A stretch of 64,000 nt of DNA from Eustoma russellianum. Taxonomy: Eukaryota; Streptophyta; Magnoliopsida; Gentianales; Gentianaceae. Made by a program: the position numbers and the translations under genes. Positions 34,425 through 45,397 of this stretch are shown one piece after another. The stretch lies in contig AP025067.1 in the NCBI GenBank assembly GCA_036186865.1, positions 16,603,079 through 16,667,078 on the forward strand, in the 5' to 3' direction. Under the pieces are notes generated by a model. That model searched no databases. It saw only the letters and a program-made list of their open reading frames with translations, and was not told the origin of the DNA. The stretch's first letter is position 1, and each line of letters begins with the position of its first letter.

Positions 34425-35168
34425 ATGGCGAGCAGCGCTCATTCCGCGTCTAGCAAATCAAAGGAAGCCGAAACCTTGGACAACACGCAACAACAAATGC
34501 TGGAGATGCTTAAGAAACTCATGCATGACAATGAGATAATCAAGCATCGCTTGGAAGACGTTGAACGAATCTACAAAACGAGTGATGGCCAAGGTACAAG
34601 AAGGGCGGTTCCCCTCCCACAACCTAGGTGCCATCCCCCCAAAGAAGCTGAGGATGACAACCTTAGACCACCACACACCGAGGTAAGAAGGTTTGTTCCT
34701 CCTACACAGCCAAGAAGATACGCTCCAAGAAGGTATAATGATGATTACATTCCATTTGAGCATGATGATTATGACTTTGATGACCACCCTCCCCGTGGTT
34801 ACCAAAGACGCCAAAATCCCCTTTTCCCGCAAGATGACAATTTTCTCAAAACAAAAATAAATATCCCCACGTTTTACGGTAAAAGTAATGAAGAGGAATA
34901 TTTAGAATGGGAAACAAAAGTGGATTTGATCTTTTCTTGTACCAATCATAGTGAATTACAAAAAGTGAGGTACGCTTCTATTGAGTTTTCTGGTTATGCA
35001 CTTAATTGGTGGACAAATTTGTGTCGAAATAGAACTAAGACAAGACAATCGCCAATTGCCACGTGGGAAGAAATGAAGTTTAAAATGAGACAACGTTTTA
35101 TCCCAAACAATTATGAGAGTTCTATTTTCACGAGTTTGCATAATTTACGACAAGGTTCCAAAGTGTAG
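34425..35168 (+). pseudogene. G gag, N-terminal and central capsid
   Basis: Start MASSAHSASSKSKEAE is shared with D; the frame is open upstream to 34293 but D and the leader homology favour 34425. Contains QQQMLEMLKKLMHDNEIIKH (coiled coil), YNDDYIPFEHDDYDFDD, INIPTFYGKSNEEEYLEWE, ALNWWTNLCRNRTKTR and MRQRFIPNNYESS (Retrotrans_gag). A one-base loss in an A-run near 35160 brings a TAG at 35166-35168; D keeps the longer run. Confidence 0.92.
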
Positions 35169-36436
35169 ACGAGTATTATAAAGAGTTGGAAAATTTGTAG
35201 GAAAGGTCTAACTTGCAGGAACCCGAAAAAGTCACCAAGGCTCGATTCTTACATGGTTTAAACAGGGAGATTGCGCAAAGGGTTGACCTTCAACCTTATC
35301 TCGACCTCACAACCATGGTCCATATGGCTGAAAAGATTGAAAACCAGTTAAAGGTACGTAGTTCCTCCAATTTTAATTCCACTTATCGTACTAATCACTC
35401 TTCATCAAGATTTCCCAGCAAGCCTTCAGGAACGGGAAGTTCATGGCCTACAAGAGGCCAATCACGTGACCAAGGTGCGTCACAAAGAATTGACAATCGT
35501 GTGCAATCCACAGAAAGGAGAGATGACCGCATCCAACAAAAGGCTCCTACCGGAAATTCTTCTGATCTGTCAAACAGGTTTAAAGACATTAAATGCTATA
35601 AATGTCAAGGACGTGGTCACATAGGAAAAGAGTGTCCTAATGCAAAACGAATCATATTAATTGGGGAGACAAATGAATCTGTGTCTGAGTCCGAGCATGA
35701 AAACAAGTCTGAGCATGATAATGAAATTGAACCTGAAGAAGATCTAGGCGCATTAGATGATTTTGACACTAAGGAGTTTCTTGTTGTGCGTAGAGCTTTA
35801 AATGCATATCCGAAAGTAGATGATCACGGACAACATCGAGAAAACATTTTTCATATTAATTGCATGATAAATGGTAAAGTGTGCACCATGATCATTGATT
35901 CCGGTTCTTGTGCGAATGTGGCTAGTATCGAATTGGTAAAGAAACTGAATTTGCCTATGACTAATCATTTGCATCCTTACAAACTTGCATGGCTAAATGA
36001 TTGCGGTGAAGTTAGCGTAAGTAAACAAGTTTTGATTTCTCTTAGCATTCATGCTAGTCATATCTTGCTTGGTAGGCCATGGCAATTTGATCGACATGTG
36101 ACATATGATGGTTATTTGAATCGTTATTCTTTCAAATTGAATGGCAAATTGTACAAATTGCATGCACTTCCACCACAAAAAGTCCACGAGGATCACCAAC
36201 GCATGTCTAAGTCTAGGGCCGATCCTAAGGAGAAAGAAGCCGAGAGAAAATTCGTGGAATGTATGAAAAGTGAGAACAAAAAACATGAGAGCAAGGGAAA
36301 AGAGGTAGTGACCCTAAGTGTCAACGATTCCAAAAAGAAGAGTGGGTATTTCGCAAAGAAAGAGAGGTCGCACGAGCCCTTTATAGCAACCAAACCGTCC
36401 TCATCATCATTCCTAAGGCGTGTCACCTTTCCCTAG
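35169..36436 (+). pseudogene. G gag C-terminus, zinc knuckle and aspartic protease
   Basis: The frame (first ATG 35213) has ARFLHGLNREIAQRV, CYKCQGRGHIGKECP (CX2CX4HX4C knuckle), an acidic linker and the protease motif MIIDSGSCANVAS with ILLGRPWQFDRH. About 12 codons present in D after LSI are missing here near 36045. A base lost near 36356 (in an A-run) moves the frame, ending in TAG at 36434-36436. Original organisation: one continuous gag-pol frame. Confidence 0.93.
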
Positions 36437-37158
36437 AAGAACTCCCACCAACCCTACCTACCTCTGTTGCGTCCCTTATCCAAGAGTACGAAGTTCTATT
36501 TCCCTCCGAGCCACCATCCGGATTACCACCCATTAGAGGAATAGAACACCAAATCGATTTTGTGCCAGGAGCCGTGTTACCAAACTACCCAGCATATCAA
36601 GCCAACCCCGAAGAAACCAAGGAAATCCAAAGGCAAGTAGAGGAGCTCCTAGCAAGTGGACAAGTCCGAGAGAGCCTAAGCCCATCCGCCGTCCCAGTCA
36701 TTTTAGTACCAAAAAAGGATGGAACGTGGAGAATATGTACCGATTGCCGAGCCATAAACAAAATTACCGTCAAGTATAGGTACCCCATACCTAGGCTGGA
36801 TGACATGTTGGATATGTTGCACGGATCTAAATTCTTCACCAAAATTGACCTTAAACAAGGGTACTTTCAGGTACGCATTAGAGAAGGGGACGAATGGAAG
36901 ACTGCATTCAAAACCAAATTTGGGATCTATGAGTGGTTAGTGATGCCCTTCGGGCTCACCAACGCCCCCAGCACCTTTATGAGGCTAATGAATAAAGTCT
37001 TACGAGCGTTCATAGGCCGATTTGTTGTTGTTTATTTCGATGATATCCTAATCTATTCCCATACCATAGAAGATCATCTTGACCATATTAGGGTCGTTTT
37101 TGGGAACTTAAACAAGAACAACTTTACACCAACTTTAAGAAGTGCTCCTTTTGTTTAG
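36437..37158 (+). pseudogene. G reverse transcriptase
   Basis: Open frame with VPKKDGTWRICTDCRAIN, KYRYPIPRLDDMLDM, FTKIDLKQGYFQVRI (motif A Asp), MPFGLTNAPSTFMRLMN and YFDDILIYS (catalytic DD). Catalytic residues are all intact. A base is lost near 37095, so the thumb region is read out of frame and stops at 37156-37158. Confidence 0.95.
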
Positions 37159-37393
37159 AATGCGTAGTTTTTCTAGGCTTTTCATTTCGGCTGAGGGAGT
37201 AGAAATGGATGAGGAAAAGGTTAGGTCAATTGTGGAGTGGCCTATACCTAAGACTGTAGGGGAAGTTCGCAGTTTCCATGGACTAGCAAGCTTTTATAGA
37301 CGCTTTGTCAAAGATTTTTCTTCCATAGCTGCACCCCTAAATGAAATTGTAAAAAAAGATGTGCCTTTTAGGTGGGAAGAGCCACAACAATAG
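37142..37393 (+). pseudogene. G RT thumb/connection segment
   Basis: Back in frame from about 37185: ISAEGVEMDEEKVRSIVEWP, FHGLASFYRRFVKDF, PLNEIVKKDVPFRWEEPQQ. A TAG at 37391-37393 stands where D has a Gln codon. Confidence 0.9.
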
Positions 37394-38842
37394 GCATTTG
37401 ATGAGCTTAAACATAGGCTAACCACTGCACCCATACTTAGGCTACCAAATTTTGACGAGACTTTTAAGATCGAGTGTGACGCAAGTGGAGTGGGTATAGG
37501 CGCAGTTTTGACACAAGGTAAGAAACCCATAGCCTATTTTAGTGAAAAGTTGAAAGGAGCTGCATTGAATTACTCTACTTATGATAAGGAACTTTATACC
37601 CTTGTGAGATCCCTACAAACTTGGCAACACTATCTTCAACCTAAGGAGTTTGTCATCCACACTGACCACGAAAGCCCTAAGTATCTTAAAGGGCAAGGAA
37701 AGTTAAACAAGAGACATGCCAAATGGGTAGAGTACATAGAACAATTCCCTTACGTGATTAAGTATAAACAAGGAAATGACAATATAGTTGCCGATGCCCT
37801 CTCTTGGAGATACACATTAGTGACTACATTATCCTCACGCTTTTTAGGGTTCGAATCACTTAAGGAATTGTACCCCAATGACCATGACTTTGGCACCATT
37901 TTCGAGGCTTGCAAAGAGGCACCATTTGGAAAATTCTACATACATGAGGGTTATCTTTTCAAAGAACAAAAATTGTGTGTTCCTCAATCATCCCTACGAG
38001 AAGCATTGACTAGAGAAGCCCATGGGGGAGGTTTGATGGGTCATTTTGGAGTGTTCAAAACCCTTGAAACTCTCAAGGAACATTTCTATTGGCCCCACAC
38101 GAGAGTAGACGTCGAGAGGTTGTGTGGTAGTTGCATCACTTGCAAACAAGCCAAATCCAAGTCCCAACCACATGGCCTTTACACGCCTTTACCCGTCCCT
38201 GATTCCCCTTGGATTGACATTTCCATGTACTTTGTTTTAGGACTTCCTAGGTCTCGAGGAGGGCGTGATAGTACTTATGTTGTGGTTGATCGATTTTCAA
38301 AAATGGCACATTTCATTGCATGTAGGAAATTTGATGACGCCACACATGTTGCTGATTTGTTCTTCAAAGAAATTGTGAGATTGCATGGCATGCCACGTAC
38401 AATTGAAAGTGATAGAGATATAAAATTTTTGAGTCATTTTTGGCGTGTTTTGTGGGCTAAACTTGGTACGCAATTGTTGTTTTCCACCACTGCACGCCCA
38501 CAAACTGATGGACAAACTGAAGTCGTTAATTGTACTCTTTCTCAACTTTTGCGTGCCATTTTGCAAAAACATATTAAACACTGGGAAGATTGTTTACCAT
38601 ATATAGAATTTGCATACAATAGGAGTGTCCATCACGGTACCTTGCATAGTCCATTTGAAATCGTGTATGGCTTTAATCCCTTGTCTCCCCTTGATTTGAT
38701 CCCTATTCCCGTGCATGATCGTTCAAGTCTTGATGGTAAGCAAAAGGCGGAAAAGATAAAGAAACTGCATGAACAAGTTAAAACACAACTTGAAAAGAAA
38801 AACAAAGCCTATGAAAGACGAGCTAACAAACATCGAAAATGA
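37394..38842 (+). pseudogene. G RNase H and integrase
   Basis: Long frame, 483 codons (first ATG 37490). RNase H: CDASGVGIGAVL, YDKELYTLV, HTDHESPKYL, VADALS. Integrase zinc region: AHGGGLMGHFG and CGSCITCKQAKS. Core: DISMYFVLGLP, where the first catalytic Asp (Asp in D, B and H) is Tyr; SDRDIKF (second Asp) and RPQTDGQTEVVN (Glu) are intact. Ends at TGA 38840-38842 shared with D. The Asp to Tyr change alone should abolish integrase activity. Confidence 0.95.
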
Positions 38843-39250
38843 GTTGTGTTTAAACATGGAGATTTAGTATGTTTACATTTGCGTAAAGAAAGATTTCCCA
38901 ATGAAAGAAAGTCCAAACTGTTACCTCGAGGAGATGGACTGTTCAAAGTTTTGAAACGCATAGGTGACAATGCATACATCCTTGATCTTTCCGAAAGGTA
39001 TGTTTCAATTTCGCCTACTTTTAATGTTGCTGACCTCACCCCTTTCACTGATGACCTTTTTGATTCGAGGACGAATCCTTTTGAGGATGGGAGGATTGAT
39101 GAGGATCAAGGGTCCCATCAAGAGGTCAAGGGCCCTATGACAAGAAGGAGGGCAAGAGAACTTTGTCATCAAGTTGCCACCTTCTTGTACAAGCATTTTC
39201 AAGATGAACCTAAGATTCCTTGGGTTCACTTCATTGAACCTTCACCTTGA
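38843..39250 (+). pseudogene. G integrase C-terminus with tail encoded in the 3' LTR
   Basis: Continues in frame after the TGA: LHLRKERFPNERKSKLLPRG, DNAYILDLSERY, SPTFNVADLTPF, DSRTNPFEDG, then through the purine tract and 153 bp into the LTR (GPMTRRRARELCHQVATFLY, WVHFIEPSP, stop 39250). FNVADL and DSRTNPF-type endings are characteristic of CRM/Reina-like Pol proteins. Confidence 0.92.
39081..39096 (+). other. Polypurine tract of G
   Basis: ttgaggatgggaggat, overlapping the coding tail, directly before the 3' LTR. Confidence 0.85.
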
Positions 39251-40526
39251 GCATGTGCAAACATGCGTGTGCTTTCTTTATCTTGAAGTTTATCTTGTTT
39301 TCTTGTGATCTTTGTTTTATGTGTTTGCTTTGTAGGAAAATTAGGTACATGGAAGATCCAAATAAAATGAAGGCCCAAAAAGAGGAAGATAGCCGTGTGT
39401 TACAAAAAGGAGACAAAAGGAATGTTGTCTTGAAGAGAATGTTTGTCTCCACAAAGACAAACTCAAAATGTGTCCAAGATGGAATCTCTTGTTCAAATTG
39501 AAATCAAAAATCATCTCCAAAAAACATCAAGGGGCCGGCCAAGTTGAAGCAAAGAGGACGATGGTCAAATTGAATTTTAAATTCAAAGCTAAACTTGAAT
39601 TTAAATTCAACCATGATTTGAATTCAAGTTTCAACCAATTTGAGGCTTACATTTCAAAAGTAATTCAGCTACCATATCATCCAACCTACACGCCATTTTG
39701 AAGGAGAAAGGAAGGATAAAATCCAATTCAAATTGAATCCAAGTTTGAATTCAAATTCAAACTCATTTTGAATTCGAACTTCAACCATCTTTTGAATTCA
39801 ACTCCAGCCATATTATCATCATCAAAATCAGATATCAAGACCTTTATTAGACTTGTTAAACAGGCTGAAGGATAGATGGAGGATAAACAACAAACAAATT
39901 CAAGCTCCACTCAAATTCAAACTCAATTTGAATTTAACCTTCACCCAAATTTTGGATTCAAGTTCAGCCCTATCCTAGTCATCAAAACAGCTCCACAATG
40001 CCTCATTTGCTGATCAAACACACGGCTGGAAAAGGAGGATTTCAACCAGATTTTAGCTAGGATTTTTCAAGTTATTTTTGAATTCAAATAATTAGCAAAT
40101 TCAAGTTCAATTCAAATGTTTTTCTAGCTATTTCTTTTAGATAATATCTGATTATTTTAAACTATCTTAGGCATCTATAGATAGGCGCTTTGGCCGATTT
40201 GTAACACCAACTTTGATGAATAACAATTCTTGATATTTTCTTCACTTTGTGTGAGACTTTGTTTTTTTGGTTTTGCATTAAAAACCTAAGTTAAGATCCT
40301 TCAAAGTTGAGCATTTTGAAGGTGTTTCCATTGCTAAAAGGTGCCATCCAGGAGGGCCATATTGGTTTGCCTGATCAACGACCATCTTGAAGTGTTGGTC
40401 TTGCTCAATTAAGCCACATGTTTTTATCACTAAGGAAGCAAGGGGAAGTCTTCTTCCTTGTGCCTAACCCTTTGTGAAGGACGTTTGGAAGGTGGAATTG
40501 TTGGAGCCCACGAGTTGCATGCATCA
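39097..40526 (+). repeat. 3' LTR of G
   Basis: 1430 bp, collinear with the 5' LTR; differences are few and scattered (for example one extra AAG near 39145). Includes the tail codons to 39250. Confidence 0.95.
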
Positions 40527-40531
40527 CTAAC

Positions 40532-41440
40532 CAGTTCAACACTAGCCACATTTGCACAAGAACTAGAATCAGTGATCATAGTACACACTATCATTTATCA
40601 TGCAAAGAATATAGAAAATATTTTCTCTGTGTTGTTCATGATCATCTATCTTTTGTTATGCATTCAAGATCTTCTAACGACAAGAAATTCTTTGGTATCA
40701 AAGTCATCCTCCTCACCTAAGTTTTCTTCAAGTTCAAGCTCATTATCATGCTCAGATTTAGTTTCATGCTCAGATTCAGTTACATATTCATTTGTCTCTT
40801 CAATTAGCATGATTTGTCTGTTATTAGGGCATTCTCTTCCTATGTGACCACATCCTTGGCATTTAAAAAACTTGATATCTCTATAGCCACTAGAAGGTTT
40901 AGAAGAACTCCCTGTAAAGGCGTTTTGTTTGCCTCTTTCATCTGGATTTTGCACACTTGTTTTGTTCCTTTGGGGCCGGGAAGAGTCTCAGTTTTGCCCT
41001 CCTAAATGGCAAAAGTTTCCATTACCTGTGGACCTGTTTTGAAACCTTGAAGAAGATTGATTAGTACGAAAATCAAAAATTGAAATTAGAAGAGCTACGT
41101 ACTTTTAATTGTTGTTTAATCTTTTGGGCCATATGCACCATTGATGTCAAGTCAAGGTAGGGTTGGAGTTCAACCCTTGGGCTATGTCTCGATTCAATCC
41201 ATGCAGAAAACGTGCTTTGGTTGATTCTTTCGGTTCCTGCAAGTTATATCTTTCCAACAAAATTTCCAATTCTTTGTAGTATTCCTCTACGCTTTTAGTT
41301 CATTGCCGTAAGTTGTAATGTTGTAAAAATGGAACTTTCGTAGTTGTTTAGGATGAAATCTATGCCTTAATTCGTATTTCATTTCTTCCCATTCTAGGAA
41401 TTGTGGTTGCCTTGTTTTAGTCCTATTTATACAAAGATTA
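40532..41440 (-). pseudogene. F gag and zinc knuckle
   Basis: Minus-strand frame 40664-40954 carries KCQGCGHIGRECPNN, the acidic linker ESEHETKSEHDNE and FDTKEFLVVRR. The first Cys of the CCHC is Phe here. Upstream, at 41440-41287, NRTKTRQ and WEEMKYELRHRF match capsid of G. Cut at 41440 by H. Confidence 0.87.
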
Positions 41441-42665
41441 TGATGCAAAGTGTGGGCTTGATCCACTCTTCCACCTTCCAACGTCCTCCACTCAATGGTT
41501 TAGGTACAAGGAAGACACCTTCCCCTTTCTTCCCTTGAGTAGAACTTGCTGGATTGAGCAATACCAAAAAAGTCCAAGTGGTTGTTGATAGGTAAACCTT
41601 CAAGGCCCTCCTAGACAACACTCTTAGCCTTGGAAAACACCCTTAAAATGCTCACCTTTGAGAGTTAATAACCCCGATTTTTGATGCAAAATCAAGAAAA
41701 CTAGTCTCACAATTTTGGGAGAGAAAAATGAGATTTGTATTGATCATTCAAGCTGCCTAGTACATGACCATCTTGGCCTTTATTTATGGTGACTTTGTCT
41801 TCCTAAAAGAGGCCTAGATGGATAAAATTCTATCTCAAAAGCCTATCAAAAATCTAGATAAAAACAAGCTATAATTCGAATAAAGTTTAAACTTGGATAA
41901 GCTAATATCTTGTTTTCATTTTTGAGTTGTTATCTTGATCCTTGGAATTCCTTCCTTCGGCCAAAATTTTGAAAGCATTGGAAGGCTTGTTGATGGAATT
42001 TGAAGTTGGGATAAGCTTGGAGATGACTTCAAAAGTTGGCTGAATTTTGAGCTTGGATTGCCTTTGATTTGAATTCAAATTTGTCTTCATCATGGTCATC
42101 TTTTGGCCGGCCCCAATGGTGTTTGAAGTGATGACATGCTTGTCCTTATTTTGTTGAAGAGTTGGCCTCCAAATAGCCTTTCAAACCGTGTGTTTGTTAG
42201 GGAAGGGATTAGGACAAATATTCCTTAAGACAAACATTCCCTAGGACAAATATTCCCTTATGACAAACATTCCGTGGGACAAACATTCTCTAGGACAATA
42301 TTCTTTAGAACAACATTCTCTTGAGACAAACATTCTCTTGAAAATTCTTCTTTTTCTTTCAAGATTTCATCATCCTTTTTGTATCCTTTTAGACTTGAGA
42401 TTTTGCACGCATAAACTCTCTTATCTGGCAAAGTTATGAAAACAAGAATATTAGTAGATGAGACAAAACAACTAGAAGACGCACACACACATACATGCAA
42501 GGTATGGCAAAGGTTCAGGTATGCTCAATGAGATGAACCCAATGACAGTTTCGTTCATCTTGCACATACTTAAGCAAGATGCTCCCAACATTAACATGAA
42601 GTTGTTTGGCCTTGCTTCTTGTTATAGGGCCAATGACCACATGATGGGATCCTTGATCCGCATCG
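41441..42665 (-). repeat. 3' LTR of H
   Basis: 1225 bp in minus orientation. U5 end on the plus strand is tgatgcaaagtgtggg. The U3 terminus reads CGATGCGG instead of TGATGCGG, a single change from canonical. Encodes the tail GPITRSKAKQLHVNVGSILL and WVHLIEH near 42525-42650. A run of repeated acaaacattc-like units lies at 42210-42340. Confidence 0.85.
42210..42340 (+). repeat. Short tandem repeat in H LTR
   Basis: About eight degenerate units of the form gacaaacattcyctwg, 14-18 bp each, beginning near 42210. The same GACAAACATTC motif occurs singly in family C LTRs (gagacaaacattctcttcaagacaa), so this looks like a local expansion. Confidence 0.75.
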
Positions 42666-43172
42666 ATCCCCCCTCCTCAAAAATTTATCCTCAAATCAAA
42701 GGGATCCTCATTGAAAGGGGACAGGTCAGAAACATTAAATGTGGAGGAAACTTAACCATACCTTTCAGGAAGATCTAGAATATAGGCATTTTCACTTACA
42801 CGTTGAAGTACTTTAAATGGTCCATCTCCTCTTGGGAACAATTTAGACTTCCTTGCTTGTGGAAATTTACGCAAATGTAACCAAACCAAATCGCCAGGTT
42901 TAAAGAAAATCTGTTTTCTATGTTTATTGGCTCGTCTTGCATATGCTTTATTTTTTTTCCTTAAGTTGGGTTTTTACATTCTCATGCAATTTCTTTATCA
43001 TTTCAGCTTTGTGTTTACCATCTAAACTTGAAGGGTCATGCACAGGAATATGAATCAAATCAAGGGAGACAAAAGGGTTAAAACCATACACAATCTCGAA
43101 AGGACTATGCAATGTGCCATGATGAACACTCCAATTATATGCAAACTCAATATAACGTAAACAATCTTCCAA
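42666..43172 (-). pseudogene. H integrase C-terminal part
   Basis: Purine tract complement at 42666-42681. Minus-strand codons FEIVYGFNPFVSLDL, then KPGDLVWLHL, DNAYILDLPE and NVSDLSPF in broken frames. The codon that is TGA in D and G is a sense codon (Gln) here. Confidence 0.8.
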
Positions 43173-43308
43173 TGCTTGAGGTGTTTTTGTAGAATGGCAT
43201 GCAAAAGTTGAGATAGAGTACTATTAACAACCTCAGTTTGGCCATCAGTTTTGGGTGAGCAGTGGTGGAAAACAACAATTGGGTACCAAGTTTAGCCCAC
43301 AAAACACG

Positions 43309-43635
43309 TCATAAATGACTCAAAAATTTAGTATCTCTATCACTGACAATAGTATGTGGCATTACATGCAATCTTACAACTTCCCTAAAGAACAAATCAG
43401 CACCATGTGTAGCATCATCAATTTTCTTGTAAGCAATGAAATGTGCCATCTTAAAAAAATCTATCAACCACAACATAAATGCTACATTACCACTTCTAGA
43501 CCTAGGGAGGCCTAAAACAAAGTCCATGAAAAGGTCAATCCAAGGGGAATTAGGGTCATGGAAAGGTGTATAAAGGCCATGTGGTTGGGACTTGGATTTG
43601 GCCTGTTTGCAACTGATGCAACTGAACTTCTCCAC
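43309..43635 (-). pseudogene. H integrase, zinc-binding end and catalytic core start
   Basis: 108 residues: CISCKQAKSKSQPHGLYTPF, DLFMDFVLGLPRSRSG (first Asp intact) and TIVSDRDTKFLSHL (second Asp). Glu region in another frame near 43205-43260. Confidence 0.88.
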
Positions 43636-43661
43636 GTATATGGGGCCAAAAGAAATGCTCC

Positions 43662-44350
43662 TTAAGGGTCTCCAAGGTTTTGAACACTCTCCTTAAGCAG
43701 CAGATCCCTCATAGATGATTGGGGTACACACAACTTGTGTTCCCTAAACAGAGAATCCTCATGCATGTAGAACTGACCAAAAGGTGCCTCTTGACATGCC
43801 TCAAAGATAGTACCAAAATCATGATCATTGGCATACAACTCCTTAAGTGATTTAAATCCTAGAAACTGAGAAGATAAGGTGGTTACTAAGGTGTACCTCC
43901 TAGAAAGTGCATCAACAACGATATTATCCTTGCCTTGTTTATACTTGATCACATAAGGGAATTGTTCTATAAACTCCACCCACTTGGCGTGTCTCTTATT
44001 TAGCTTACCTTGACCCTTGAGGTATCTCAAACTTTCATGGTCGGTATGGATCACAAACTCTTTAGGTTGTAGATAATGCTGTCCAGTCTGTAGGGATCTC
44101 ACTAAAGCAAACAATTCTTTATCATAAGTAGAACAATTCAGAGAGGCTCCCTTCAACTTCTCATGAAATAGGCTATCGATTTCTTGCCTTGGGTCAAAAC
44201 GGCTCCAATACCCACTCCACTTGCATCACATTCTATCTCAAAGGTTTCATCAAAGTTAGGTAACCTAAGAATGGGTGCAGTGGTCAGACATCTCTTCAAC
44301 TCCTCAAATGCCTATTGTTGTGGCTCATTCCACTGAAAGGGCACATCTTT
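43662..44350 (-). pseudogene. H RNase H region
   Basis: The frame 43662-44156 has YDKELFALV, HTDHESLRYLKGQGKLNKRH and VVDALSRRYTL (Ala to Val beside the last Asp). The DASGVGIGAVL segment is in another frame near 44190-44230. Confidence 0.88.
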
Positions 44351-44584
44351 CTTAACAATCTCATTGAGGGGTGCGACTATAGAAGAAAAGTCCTTCACAA
44401 ACCTTCTATAAAAGCTTGCAAGTCCATGGAAACTACGCACCTCTCATACTGTCTTGGGCATGGGCCACTCAACAATGGCCTTAACCTTCTCTTCATCCAT
44501 TAATATTCCCTCAGCCATTATGACAAAGCCTAAGAAGACAACTCTTTCTAAACAAAAAGAACATTTCTTGAAATTGGCATAGAG

Positions 44585-45169
44585 TTATTCTTCTTTCAAC
44601 TTTTCAAACACGTCTCTAAGGTGATCAAGGTGATCCTTGATGGTCTTGGTATAGATAAGGATGTCATCAAAGTAGACAACTATAAATTTCCTAATGAATG
44701 ATCTTAAGTTTTCATTCATTAATCTCATAAAGGTGCTAGGAGCGTTTGTGAGACCGAAGGGCATCACTAGCCACTCATAGAGCCCAAACTTGGTCTTGAA
44801 TGTTGTCTTCCATTCGTACCCCTCCTTAATCCTTACTTGGAAGTATCCTTGCTTAAGGTCTATCTTGGTGTAGTACCTAGATCTATACAGCATATCCAAC
44901 ATATCATCCATCCTAGGTATGGGATACCTATACTTCACGGTTATCTTGTTTATGACACGAAAATCAGTACACATTCTCCAAGTACCATCTTTCTTGGGGA
45001 CTAGGATTACAGGGACGGCAGATGGGCTAAAACTTTCTCTCACTTGTCCACTAGCCAAGTGTTCTTCATCTTGTCTTTGTATCTCCTTAGTTTTTTCTGG
45101 GTTGGTCCTATAGGTTAGCCTATTGAGAAGGATATCTCCTGGGACAAAGTCAATTTGTTGTTCTATTCC
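44585..45169 (-). pseudogene. H reverse transcriptase
   Basis: Contains VPKKDGTWRMCTDFRVIN, KYRYPIPRMDDMLDM, YTKIDLKQGYFQVRI, MPFGLTNAPSTFMRLMNE and YFDDILIY, all catalytic residues present. The upstream end is cut by A3 within codons for the IEQQIDFVPG block. Confidence 0.92.
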
Positions 45170-45397
45170 TGATGCCTCGTAGGAGTAAGTTTAAGGGTCA
45201 TTTGACCATCCATATCTACAGGTTTACGTCTCTTGTAGTCTAACAAACCCTAGGACATGTTGTATATGTTGCATATGTGGTTTTGTATGTGTTTGAACTC
45301 ATTTAGTCTCAAGGAAGCAAGAATTAATTAAATCCAAAGTTCAAGCACAAAGCTGAAACTGAACAGTGAAGTAGGCAGCTTGACATCCAGTTGGTAT

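Larger units (their letters stand above)
31316..40526 (+). mobile_element. G: complete Ty3/gypsy element (family C)
   Basis: 9211 bp, TGATGAGG...GCATCA at both LTRs, flanked by identical CTAAC (31311-31315 and 40527-40531). Order: 5' LTR 31316-32742, primer site, leader, gag 34425, protease, RT, RNase H, integrase, LTR-spanning tail, purine tract, 3' LTR 39097-40526. The LTRs are highly similar, indicating a fairly recent insertion. At least four frame breaks and two stops make it non-coding now. Motif style and the LTR-spanning tail resemble CRM/Reina chromoviruses; no canonical chromodomain is seen. Confidence 0.95.
30986..41440 (-). mobile_element. F: decayed gypsy element, minus strand, gag-protease part, split by G
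   Basis: Only 30986-31310 and 40532-41440 are F; the intervening 9.2 kb is G with its duplication CTAAC. The minus strand runs gag (ending at 41440, cut by H) to protease (cut at 30986 by A2). It is the host of G and H and therefore among the oldest layers. Confidence 0.85.
41441..45169 (-). mobile_element. H: gypsy element, minus strand, 3' half
   Basis: Comprises 3' LTR 41441-42665, purine tract, integrase, RNase H and most of RT; cut at 45169 by A3. It lies in the gag of F (flank gatta, 41436-41440). Its gag, protease and 5' LTR are expected to the right of the A3/A4 block, outside the window. Confidence 0.87.
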
